Shown here in pieces: positions 1 through 5,482 of a stretch of 5,482 bases of DNA. Made by a program: the position numbers and the translations under genes. The notes below the pieces were generated by a model. It ran no database searches, was not told the origin of the DNA, and was given only the letters and a program-made list of their open reading frames with translations. Position 1 is the first letter of the stretch, and every line of letters starts with the position of its first letter. This DNA comes from Pseudomonadota bacterium (GTDB taxonomy: Bacteria > Pseudomonadota > Gammaproteobacteria > Burkholderiales > SG8-39). The stretch spans positions 1-5,482 of the forward strand of contig QGUL01000142.1 in the NCBI GenBank assembly GCA_003242425.1. Direction: 5' to 3'.

Positions 1-1
1 C

Positions 2-859
2 CCCGGCGGGCCGTCCGATATCGCGGCGCGTCCGATCGCCAAGGGACTGACGGAACTGCTGGAGCAGACCTTCCTGGTCGAGAACCGCGGCGGCGCGGGC
101 GGCAACGTCGGCACGGCGGCGGTGACCAAATCCGCGCCCGACGGCTATACTCTGCTCATCACCTCGAGCGCGCCGATCGTGATCAACCCCAGCCTCTACA
201 GCAGCATGCCCTTCGATCCGGCCAAGGATCTGATTCCGATCACCAACCTGCTGCGTGTACCGCTGGTGCTGGTGGCGCATCCCTCGGTGCCCGCCAACAA
301 CCTGAAGGAGCTGATCGAGCACATCAAGGCGCAAAAGGGCACCTTCCAGTACGCCTCCGCGGGCAACGGCACGCCGCAGCACCTGACCGGCGAGCTGTTC
401 AAGTCGGTCGCGAAGCTCGACATGATCCATGTGCCCTACAAGGGCTCGGCGCCCGCAATCAACGATCTGCTGGGCGGCCACGTGCCGGTGATGTTCGACA
501 GCATGATCGCGATCACGCCGCACATCAAAGCGGGCAAGGTCAAAGCGATCGCGATGAGCGGGGCGCAGCGTTCGCCGCAGTTCCCGGACATCCCGACCTT
601 CGCCGAACTGGGCTATCCGGAGGTGGAGTCCTATGCCTGGTACGGTTTCTTCGCCCCGGCCGGCATGCCGAAGGAACTCGTCGACAAGATCAACGCCGCC
701 GCGCTCAAGGCGATGAAGATGCCCGACTTCCAGAAGACCCTCGCCGACACGGGCTCTGACTTCGTCGGTGACACGCCGGAGAACTTCGCCAAGTTCGTCG
801 AGGCCGAACGCGAGAAGTGGTCGAAGGTGGTGAAAGCGAGCGGCGCGCGGGTCGACTGA
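2..859 (+). CDS. Bug-family (TctC-like) tripartite tricarboxylate transporter substrate-binding receptor, 5'-truncated
   Basis: Periplasmic receptor that captures small organic acids or related solutes, either for a TctAB-type membrane carrier or as an orphan receptor. The frame is open from base 2 and ends at TGA 857-859, giving 285 visible residues. Family members are usually about 320-330 residues, so the signal peptide and first strand, roughly 35-45 residues, lie outside the window. An internal GTG at 122 is not the start, because family sequence continues upstream of it. Visible hallmarks in order: PGGPSD (visible residues 1-6, part of the carboxylate-binding loop), ENRGGAGGNVGT, SAPDGYTLL, the loop YASAGNGTPQHL, VPYKGSAPA and DLLGGHVPVMFDS, then a C-terminal helical region. 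No tctA or tctB gene is visible, and the substrate cannot be read from sequence. The gene converges on waaF with 18 bases between stops. The family call is firm; the ligand is unknown. Confidence 0.93.
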   Translation, partial: PGGPSDIAARPIAKGLTELLEQTFLVENRGGAGGNVGTAAVTKSAPDGYTLLITSSAPIVINPSLYSSMPFDPAKDLIPITNLLRVPLVLVAHPSVPANNLKELIEHIKAQKGTFQYASAGNGTPQHLTGELFKSVAKLDMIHVPYKGSAPAINDLLGGHVPVMFDSMIAITPHIKAGKVKAIAMSGAQRSPQFPDIPTFAELGYPEVESYAWYGFFAPAGMPKELVDKINAAALKAMKMPDFQKTLADTGSDFVGDTPENFAKFVEAEREKWSKVVKASGARVD

Positions 860-860
860 G

Positions 861-890
861 CGCCTGAGACCGCCGCCTCAGGCGGCGGTC
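861..890. terminator. Perfect inverted repeat between convergent genes, possible bidirectional terminator
   Basis: Bases 868-877 (GACCGCCGCC) and 881-890 (GGCGGCGGTC) are perfectly complementary, 10 bp with a 3-base loop. The loop, 878-880, is exactly the minus-strand TGA stop of waaF. A second stem overlaps it and excludes it: 861-868 (CGCCTGAG) pairs with 877-884 (CTCAGGCG). Its position between two converging genes suits a shared terminator. The T-tract is weak: the plus strand continues CGTTTCC and the minus strand has no T run. Classical intrinsic termination is therefore uncertain. Confidence 0.45.
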
Positions 891-1897
891 GTTTCCAGCT
901 TGTCGATCTCGGCCGCTACCCGCTCCGGCTCGAGATCGTTCAGACACTTGAAATGCCCCAGCGGGCATTCGCGCTGATAGCAGGGGCTGCATTCCAGACT
1001 GAGCGTCACCAGCCGCGCGTTGGGGCTGAGCGGCGGGGTGTGGTGCGGGCTCGACGACCCGTACAGGGCGACGATCGGCCGTCCCAGCGCCGCCGCGACG
1101 TGCATCAGCCCGGAGTCGTTGGTCACCACGCATTGCGCCACCGACATGAGGTCGATGGCCGAGGCGAGGTTGGTGCGGCCGCAGAGATTGACGCAGGCGC
1201 CGTCCGAGAGCGCCACGATTTCGTCGGCGACCGGGCGGTCCTTTTGCGAACCGAACAGCCAGACCGTTTTGCCGCGCGCGCGCAGCTTGCGCGCCAGCGT
1301 GGCGAAATGCCGCGTGGGCCAGCGCTTGGCCGGCCCGTATTCAGCGCCCGGACACATCGCGACGACCGGCCGCGAGCGGTCCAGGCCCAGCCGGCCGATG
1401 TTAATGATGAGATTGGCCTCGTCCACGCGCAGCCGTACCCGCGGCAGCGGCCGCTGCGGCGGCTCGGACGGATCCTCCGCTAGCTTGGCATAGCGCTCCG
1501 CCATCAGCGGCAGCGCTTTCTCGTCGAGTTTGTGGATGACGTTGAGCAACCCGTAGCGCGCCTCGCCCACGTAGCCGATGCGCTCCGGAATGCCCGCGAA
1601 AAAGGGCACCAGCGCCGATTTCCAGCTGTTGGGCAGCACGATCGCGCGCGCGAAGCCGCGCTCTTTGAGCCGCCGGCCGAGACGCCAGCGCGCCGCGAGT
1701 TTGAATTCGCCGTGATCGAAGGGCGACTGGATCACTTCGTCGATCTCGGGCATGCGCCCGAGCACCGGCGCGGTCCACGGCGGCGCGAGCGCGTCGATGC
1801 GTTCGCCCGGCCGCTGTTCGCGCAGGCGTGCGAACAGCGGCTGCGCGAGCAGCGCATCTCCGATCCAATTGGGAGCGACGATCAGGGTGCGGGACAT
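878..1897 (-). CDS. waaF: Lipopolysaccharide heptosyltransferase II
   Basis: GT9-family enzyme that transfers the second L-glycero-D-manno-heptose from ADP-heptose onto heptose I of the lipopolysaccharide inner core, at the cytoplasmic face of the inner membrane. The protein has 339 residues, normal for WaaF. The N-terminal domain opens with a Rossmann strand and PNWIGD (9-14), whose Asp14 matches the catalytic Asp13 of the family. The C-terminal ADP-heptose domain has CPGAEYGPAKRWP (182-194), NDSGLMHVAAALGRP (260-274) and ALYGSSSP. The Cys-rich segment CSPCYQRECPLGHFKC (303-318) is typical of WaaF rather than WaaC. The start was set at ATG 1897, which puts the N-terminus directly before the first strand as in known WaaF. 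An in-frame TTG at 1912 would add five residues and is less likely; an in-frame stop lies at 1925-1927. No clear Shine-Dalgarno precedes either start. It is the last gene of the minus-strand block, 118 bases after the zinc-finger gene. Confidence 0.95.
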   Translation of the reverse strand: MSRTLIVAPNWIGDALLAQPLFARLREQRPGERIDALAPPWTAPVLGRMPEIDEVIQSPFDHGEFKLAARWRLGRRLKERGFARAIVLPNSWKSALVPFFAGIPERIGYVGEARYGLLNVIHKLDEKALPLMAERYAKLAEDPSEPPQRPLPRVRLRVDEANLIINIGRLGLDRSRPVVAMCPGAEYGPAKRWPTRHFATLARKLRARGKTVWLFGSQKDRPVADEIVALSDGACVNLCGRTNLASAIDLMSVAQCVVTNDSGLMHVAAALGRPIVALYGSSSPHHTPPLSPNARLVTLSLECSPCYQRECPLGHFKCLNDLEPERVAAEIDKLETTAA

Positions 1898-2015
1898 GAG
1901 GCGCGACCGCAAACGACGGGTACGCTACTGGATGACAGCAGCGTGCCCGATTCGTTCTGGTTCGTCCAGTGTCGGTGCGGCGCGATGCGTGCGGTGTTGC
2001 GCGCGGAAGAGGGGA
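1898..2015. other. 118-base gap between the zinc-finger gene and waaF
   Basis: No convincing gene was found here. On the minus strand it is the untranslated leader of waaF if the block is co-transcribed. It holds a weak inverted repeat, 1927-1932 (ACTGGA) with 1965-1970 (TCCAGT), and a small alternative stem CTGG/CCAG at 1957-1960 and 1966-1969. I see no good -35/-10 pair and no purine-rich ribosome site before the waaF ATG. Either waaF is read through from ilvE or it has a promoter I cannot recognise. Confidence 0.4.
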
Positions 2016-2213
2016 TCAGTGACCGGCGGGACGCTCGCCCTTGTACTGGTAGATCGTGCCGCAATAGGGACAGCGCACCGTGCCGAGGTCGACCACGTCG
2101 AGAAACACGCGCGGATGGTAGTTCCACACCGGTGTGTCGGGCGTGGGACAGTGCAGCGGCAGGTCTTTCTCGGTGACCTCGACAACCGTTTCTTTTTTCA
2201 AGGCTTCAGCCAT
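2016..2213 (-). CDS. Small CHCC-type zinc-finger protein (zf-CHCC, NDUFS6-like)
   Basis: A 65-residue protein with one zinc-binding fold. The ligands are Cys22, His33, Cys48 and Cys51 (C-x10-H-x14-C-x2-C), within the stretches HCPTPDTPVWNYHPRVFLDV and RCPYCGTIYQYKG. This is the zf-CHCC pattern, the family that includes the mitochondrial complex I accessory subunit NDUFS6. The bacterial stand-alone versions have no settled role that I know of. The N-terminus is a short polar tail (MAEALKKETVVEV). The ATG at 2213 is chosen because GGAG at 2225-2228 sits 11 bases upstream and the length fits the family; the open frame extends further upstream but only as a shadow of ilvE. It lies 38 bases after the ilvE stop, so the two are probably co-transcribed. 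No complex I gene is visible. Family identification is strong; function is open. Confidence 0.9.
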   Translation of the reverse strand: MAEALKKETVVEVTEKDLPLHCPTPDTPVWNYHPRVFLDVVDLGTVRCPYCGTIYQYKGERPAGH

Positions 2214-2224
2214 TTTCGTCGTTA

Positions 2225-2228
2225 CTCC
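2225..2228 (-). promoter_or_regulatory. Ribosome binding site of the zinc-finger gene
   Basis: The minus strand reads ACGGAG (2230-2225), with GGAG 11 bases before ATG 2213. This decides the start against the much longer open frame, which is antisense-free but unrelated sequence within ilvE. Confidence 0.6.
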
Positions 2229-2251
2229 GTCTGGACGTTGGCCGGCCGCGC

Positions 2252-3175
2252 TCAGGCGACCGGGGTCAACCATTCCGCGTATTTGCTGTTCTTGCCGGCG
2301 ACCAGGTCGAAGAAGGCCTTCTGCAGCCGCGTCGTGACCGGGCCGCGCTTGCCTTCGCCGATGGTGCGGCCGTCCACTTCGCGGATCGGCGTGACTTCGG
2401 CCGCTGTGCCGGTGAAGAACGCCTCGTCGGCGATGTACACGTCGTCGCGCGTGAGGCGCTTCGACTTGACCTCGTAGCCGAGGTCGTTGGCGAGCGTGAT
2501 GATCGTCTCGCGCGTGATGCCGATCAGCGCCGAGGCGATTTCCGGTTCGTAGATGCAACCTTTCTTGACGATGAAGAGGTTCTCGCCCGGGCCTTCGGCG
2601 ACGAAGCCGTCCACGTCGAGCAGCAGACCCTCGTCGTAGCCGTGCTCGGTGGCCTCCATGTTGGCGAGAATGGAGTTGGCATAGGTGCCGGAATACTTCG
2701 CGCGGCACATCGACACGTTGACGTGGTGGCGCGCGTAGGAGGAGGTCTTGACACGGATGCCGCGTTCCAGGCCGTCGGCACCCAGGTACGCGCCCCAGGG
2801 CCAGGCGGCGACCGCCACGTGCACCTTGGCGCCGAGGGGCGAAACGCCCATCTTTTCCGCGCCGTAGAAAGCGATCGGCCGGATGTAGGCGCTTTCCAGC
2901 TTGTTGGCGCGCACCACTTCCTTCTGCGCCTCCATCAGCTCCTCGGGCGTGAAGGGCAGCTTCATGCGGTAGATGTGCGCAGAGTTGAACAGCCGCTCGG
3001 TGTGTTCCCTCAAACGGAAGATGGCCGTGCCGTTGACGGTGTTGTAGGCGCGTACGCCTTCGAAAACGGCGAGTCCGTAATGCAGCGAGTGGGTGAGGAC
3101 GTGGGTGGTGGCATCACGCCAAGGCACGAGCTTGCCGTCATACCAGATCCAACCGTCGCGGTCGGCCATGGACAT
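2252..3175 (-). CDS. ilvE: Branched-chain amino acid aminotransferase
   Basis: Cytoplasmic, PLP-dependent fold-type IV transaminase. It catalyses the last step of leucine, isoleucine and valine synthesis, with glutamate as amino donor, and the reverse reaction in breakdown. The protein has 307 residues, the usual length (E. coli IlvE has 309). Visible landmarks: [11 protein letters not shown] (9-19), [13 protein letters not shown] (32-44), and PLP Schiff-base Lys160 in CRAKYSGTY with Tyr165 nearby. The class IV signature [13 protein letters not shown] spans 194-206 with Glu194, and the phosphate/carboxylate loop [12 protein letters not shown] spans 253-264. ATG 3175 is chosen because GGAG lies nine bases upstream. 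An in-frame ATG at 3169 has a 15-base gap, and an ATG at 3253 overlaps the proposed -10. The gene follows glnE after 132 bases and precedes the zinc-finger gene by 38. D-amino acid transaminase and ADC lyase share the fold, but the length and close E. coli IlvE-like motifs favour IlvE. Confidence 0.96.
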   Translation of the reverse strand: MSMADRDGWIWYDGKLVPWRDATTHVLTHSLHYGLAVFEGVRAYNTVNGTAIFRLREHTERLFNSAHIYRMKLPFTPEELMEAQKEVVRANKLESAYIRPIAFYGAEKMGVSPLGAKVHVAVAAWPWGAYLGADGLERGIRVKTSSYARHHVNVSMCRAKYSGTYANSILANMEATEHGYDEGLLLDVDGFVAEGPGENLFIVKKGCIYEPEIASALIGITRETIITLANDLGYEVKSKRLTRDDVYIADEAFFTGTAAEVTPIREVDGRTIGEGKRGPVTTRLQKAFFDLVAGKNSKYAEWLTPVA

Positions 3176-3184
3176 GTCGTTGTT

Positions 3185-3188
3185 CTCC
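3185..3188 (-). promoter_or_regulatory. Ribosome binding site of ilvE
   Basis: The minus strand reads CCGGAGA, with GGAG at 3188-3185 and nine bases to ATG 3175. The spacing supports that start over the ATG six bases further in and over the upstream in-frame extension to 3253. Confidence 0.7.
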
Positions 3189-3251
3189 GGGATGATTTCG
3201 GGCGTCCCGCGGGCCGGGGCGGCGCGGGAGCAGGGTTGAAGCAAAGCCGGC

Positions 3252-3257
3252 ATTCTA
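3252..3257 (-). promoter_or_regulatory. Possible -10 element for ilvE
   Basis: The minus strand reads TAGAAT in the context GCTAGAATGCCGG, one base from the TATAAT consensus and in an otherwise very GC-rich gap. A start of transcription near 3245 would give a leader of about 70 bases. No good -35 box is visible; the region 17-18 bases upstream is GC-only (TGCGGC). This would let ilvE, the zinc-finger gene and perhaps waaF be expressed independently of glnE. The call is inferred from one hexamer. Confidence 0.35.
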
Positions 3258-3260
3258 GCG

Positions 3261-3292
3261 AAAAAGCGCCGCGCGCCGCAGCGGTGCCGCGC
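3261..3292 (-). terminator. Possible intrinsic terminator downstream of glnE
   Basis: On the minus strand GCGCG (3292-3288) plus GCA (3287-3285) can pair with TGC (3280-3278) plus CGCGC (3275-3271), across a CCGC loop and a two-base GG bulge. After GGCGC comes TTTTT (3265-3261). The stem is short and bulged and sits five bases from the T run, so it is a weak candidate. It begins 15 bases after the glnE stop, just upstream of the ilvE -10-like element. Confidence 0.3.
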
Positions 3293-3307
3293 ATCCGCGG
3301 CCGGGCC

Positions 3308-5482
3308 TTAGTCACGCCCGAACACCGTCTGCCACAGCGCGGTGGTGGCTTCGATGTAGGGCGCCACGGTTTCGTGCTCCACGCGCGCGTACTGCGCGCC
3401 GTTCAAGCGCAATTTGTGCTGCAGCCGCCGGTATTCGCGGTAGGCGTCAGCCACCGCCGAGGCGAGCGCGGAGGGGATCAGGTGCAGGCCGCCGGCCATG
3501 TGCAGCAGCGCGATGTTGCCCAGGTTGGCGGTCAGCTCGTAGTGGCGCGGGGCGTGGGCGAGCACCAGGTACTGGACGATGAACTCGATGTCCACCATGC
3601 CGCCGCGGTCGTGCTTGATGTCGAAGAGCTGGGAATGATTCGGGTGGCCTTCGAGGAGCTTCGCCCGCATCGTCAGCACGTCGTTGCGCAGGGCTTCGAT
3701 GTCCACCGGCGCGGTGAGGATGTCACGCCGCAGGGCGTCGAACAGCGCCCCCAGCGCCGCGTCGCCGGCGCAGAAGCGCGCCCGGGTGAGGGCCTGGTGC
3801 TCCCACGACCAGGCCGATTCGAGCTGGTAGCGGCGGAAGGCGTCCATGGAATGCGCCAGCAGCCCGGCCTCGCCGTTCGGCCGCAGGCGCAGATCGGTCT
3901 CGAACAGCGTTCCGGCCGCGGTGTGGCTGCCGAGCCAGGTGTTCATGCGCTGCACCAGGCGCGCGTAGTTCTCCGGCGCGGCGGAGTGGTCGTCGTCGTA
4001 GATGTAGACCAGATCCAGGTCCGAGGCGTAGCCCAGTTCCTTGCCGCCCAGCTTGCCGTAGCCGATCACGGCGATGCGCGGGGTCTCGCGGTGGCGCTGC
4101 CTCACGAGCTTCCAGCATTGCTCGAGCGAAACCGCGAGCACCAGATCGGCCGCCATGGACAGGTGATCCGCCAGGCGCTCGACCGTCAGCAGTCCCGCCA
4201 GATCCTGCGCCAGCAGCCGGAACACCTGGGCATGATGCAGCTCGCGCATCAGATCCATCTGGCGCTCGGTGTCGCCCTCGTTCGCGGCCATTTCCGTGCG
4301 CAACTGGAGCAGGAATGCGCTCCAGTCCGGCGGCGTGTGCAACTGACGGGGGTCGAGCAGTTCGTCGAGCAGGATGGGGTGGCGGGTGAGATAGCTCGCC
4401 GCCCAGGGTGAGGCGGACAGAAGCTCGGCCACGCGCGCCAGCGCCTGCGGGCTCTCCTGCAACAGGGCAAGGTAGGCGGCACGGCCGCCGATCGCCTCCA
4501 GGAGCTCCAGGCAGCGCGCCAGCGCCGCATCGGGCGCAGCGGTGCGGCATGCGGCTTCCACCACGCGCGGCAGCAGCGCGTCGAGCCGCGCCTGGCTGCT
4601 GGCCGGCAGCGAACGGTAGCGCGCACTGCGCTGGAAGGCGTAAAGCCGCTCGGCCGCGCCGCGGCCGTCCTCGAAACCCCAGCGCGAGAGCTGCACCGCC
4701 GCTTCGGGTACCGACAGCCCGCCGTCGCAAACCGGCTGGAAACTATTGCGCTCTTCCTCCTCGCCGGCCGCGAACACGCTTTCGAAGCGCGCCGTCACCA
4801 CCGCGCGGTGGGCGTCGAGCGCGGCGCGCAGCGCCTCCCAGCCGGCCCAGCCCATGGCTTCGGCGACCAGCGCCCGGTCCGCCTCGTTCGCCGGCAGACG
4901 GTGCGTCTGGTTGTCGTCGAGGTATTGCAGCCGGTGCTCGAGGCGGCGCAGGAAGACGTAGGCCTCGCGCAGCTGCGCCACGGCCTCGGGCTCGAGCAGA
5001 CGCTTGGCGCCGAGCGTCTGCAGGATCTGCAGCGTGGACCGCTCCCGCAGCGCCGACTCGCGGCCGCCACGGATGAGTTGGAAGGACTGGGCGATGAATT
5101 CGATTTCGCGGATGCCGCCGGGGCCGAGCTTGATGTCGTCGACCAGGTCGCGCCGCATGACTTCGCGCCGGATCTGGGCGTGCAGGGTGCGGACGGCGCC
5201 GATGGTGGCGTAGTCCAGGTATTTGCGGAACACGAACGGGCGCACGAGCTGTTCCAGCTCGGCGATGCTCTGGGCGTCGCCGCCCGCCACCACGCGCGCC
5301 TTGATCCAGGCGTAGCGCTCCCACTCGCGGCCGTGGGCGACGAAATACTGTTCCAGGGCTTCGAAACCCGTGGCCAGCGGCCCGGCATCGCCCCAGGGCG
5401 GCGGGGCCAGGCGGCCGCGGAACACCGGCCCGCGGCGGTCCCTTTGCTCAGGCTCCGGGAGGAGGGCTGGGCCACCCCTGTC
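3308..5482 (-). CDS. glnE: Glutamine synthetase adenylyltransferase / adenylyl-removing enzyme, 5'-truncated
   Basis: Bifunctional enzyme that adenylylates glutamine synthetase when nitrogen is ample and removes AMP by phosphorolysis when it is scarce, under PII control. The visible part is about 705 reliable residues from GTG 5425 (internal, not the start) to TAA 3308-3310. Full GlnE is about 900-950, so about 200 N-terminal residues are missing. Numbering from 5425: end of the N-terminal adenylyl-removing nucleotidyltransferase domain (WGDAGPL, GREWERYAWIKAR at 32-44); its helical domain (KLGPGGIREIEFIAQSFQL, 99-117; FLRRLEHRLQYLDDNQTHRLP, 158-178); linker; then the complete C-terminal adenylyltransferase domain. 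The latter has GYGKLGGKELGYASDLDLV (455-473) with metal-binding Asp469 and Asp471, FETDLRLRPNGEAG (508-521) and IKHDRGGMVDIEFI (603-616). The frame stays open to 5482, but upstream of about 5399 it no longer matches GlnE (see the edge entry). The missing start prevents any call on its promoter. Confidence 0.93.
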   Translation of the reverse strand, partial: DRGGPALLPEPEQRDRRGPVFRGRLAPPPWGDAGPLATGFEALEQYFVAHGREWERYAWIKARVVAGGDAQSIAELEQLVRPFVFRKYLDYATIGAVRTLHAQIRREVMRRDLVDDIKLGPGGIREIEFIAQSFQLIRGGRESALRERSTLQILQTLGAKRLLEPEAVAQLREAYVFLRRLEHRLQYLDDNQTHRLPANEADRALVAEAMGWAGWEALRAALDAHRAVVTARFESVFAAGEEEERNSFQPVCDGGLSVPEAAVQLSRWGFEDGRGAAERLYAFQRSARYRSLPASSQARLDALLPRVVEAACRTAAPDAALARCLELLEAIGGRAAYLALLQESPQALARVAELLSASPWAASYLTRHPILLDELLDPRQLHTPPDWSAFLLQLRTEMAANEGDTERQMDLMRELHHAQVFRLLAQDLAGLLTVERLADHLSMAADLVLAVSLEQCWKLVRQRHRETPRIAVIGYGKLGGKELGYASDLDLVYIYDDDHSAAPENYARLVQRMNTWLGSHTAAGTLFETDLRLRPNGEAGLLAHSMDAFRRYQLESAWSWEHQALTRARFCAGDAALGALFDALRRDILTAPVDIEALRNDVLTMRAKLLEGHPNHSQLFDIKHDRGGMVDIEFIVQYLVLAHAPRHYELTANLGNIALLHMAGGLHLIPSALASAVADAYREYRRLQHKLRLNGAQYARVEHETVAPYIEATTALWQTVFGRD
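5399..5482 (-). other. glnE: Anomalous edge of glnE: apparent one-base frameshift and scrambled motif
   Basis: In the glnE frame, codons 5416-5399 read GRLAPP where GlnE proteins have a VDxRLR-type motif; the flanks VFR and PWGDAGPL fit. Upstream of 5426 this frame gives an unlike, Pro/Arg-rich string. The next minus-strand frame gives SLSKGTAAGR (5454-5425), which resembles the GlnE stretch just before VFRVDxRLRP. Joining the two needs one extra base near 5425-5427. The most likely cause is sequence error at a contig end; a real mutation is the alternative. Confidence 0.5.

Noticed and set aside
1927..1970. Inverted repeat ACTGGA/TCCAGT before waaF as an operator
   Set aside because: Six-base arms 32 bases apart are expected by chance, and no promoter is recognisable next to them.
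953..2477. Several plus-strand open frames opposite waaF, the zinc-finger gene and the ilvE end
   Set aside because: They overlap each other and lie antisense to genes with clear motifs. They are Arg/Ala-rich with no recognisable domain or ribosome site.
3176..3253. 26-residue N-terminal extension of IlvE from ATG 3253, or a leader peptide with Leu-Leu and Ile-Ile
   Set aside because: The ATG overlaps the likely -10 element. The extension does not resemble IlvE, and ATG 3175 has a proper ribosome site. The few branched-chain residues are too sparse to argue for attenuation.
2642..4411. Plus-strand open frame of 589 codons opposite ilvE and glnE
   Set aside because: It runs antisense across two well-identified genes and their gap. 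Its composition (rich in Val, Gly, Arg, His, Gln) is typical of the complement of GC-rich codons, and no family motif is seen.
5411..5418. NotI site GCGGCCGC in the anomalous edge, considered as a cloning or vector junction
   Set aside because: Another such site occurs naturally inside waaF at 1175-1182, as expected in GC-rich DNA, and no vector-like sequence follows.
1..5482. CRISPR arrays, tRNA or rRNA genes, insertion sequences, att sites
   Set aside because: No regularly spaced repeats, transposase or integrase motifs, or tRNA-like structures were seen; the window is filled by five recognisable protein genes.

Overview
The window is high-GC DNA (mid-60s percent by eye) with dense coding. 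It looks like a betaproteobacterial chromosome, most likely Burkholderiales or a near relative. This rests on a Bug-family (TctC-like) tricarboxylate receptor, a gene type greatly expanded in that group. It also rests on the gene order glnE, ilvE, small CHCC zinc-finger gene, waaF, which I recall as common in Betaproteobacteria. No database search was possible, so the taxonomic call is from memory of these families.

Layout: the left end holds the 3' part of a plus-strand gene for a periplasmic solute-binding receptor (2-859). It converges on a minus-strand gene block, with only 18 bases between the stop codons and a perfect GC-rich inverted repeat at the junction. In transcription order (right to left) the block is: glnE, entering from the right edge without its 5' end; a 132-base gap with a possible terminator and a -10-like element; ilvE (307 aa); a 38-base gap; a 65-aa CHCC zinc-finger protein; a 118-base gap; and waaF (339 aa). 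No gene-free stretch exceeds about 132 bases.

Function: GlnE controls glutamine synthetase by reversible adenylylation. IlvE moves amino groups between glutamate and branched-chain keto acids. WaaF adds the second heptose to the lipopolysaccharide inner core. The small zinc protein belongs to the family related to mitochondrial complex I subunit NDUFS6. GlnE and IlvE share nitrogen/glutamate metabolism; the link to WaaF looks like conserved neighbourhood rather than a pathway.

I found no convincing new biological system. The best second look is the right-hand edge (about 5399-5482). There the glnE reading frame appears shifted by one base and a conserved GlnE motif is scrambled, most simply explained as a sequence or assembly error at a contig end. 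Smaller points are the stop codon forming the loop of a hairpin between the convergent genes, and the terminator/promoter-like arrangement before ilvE.
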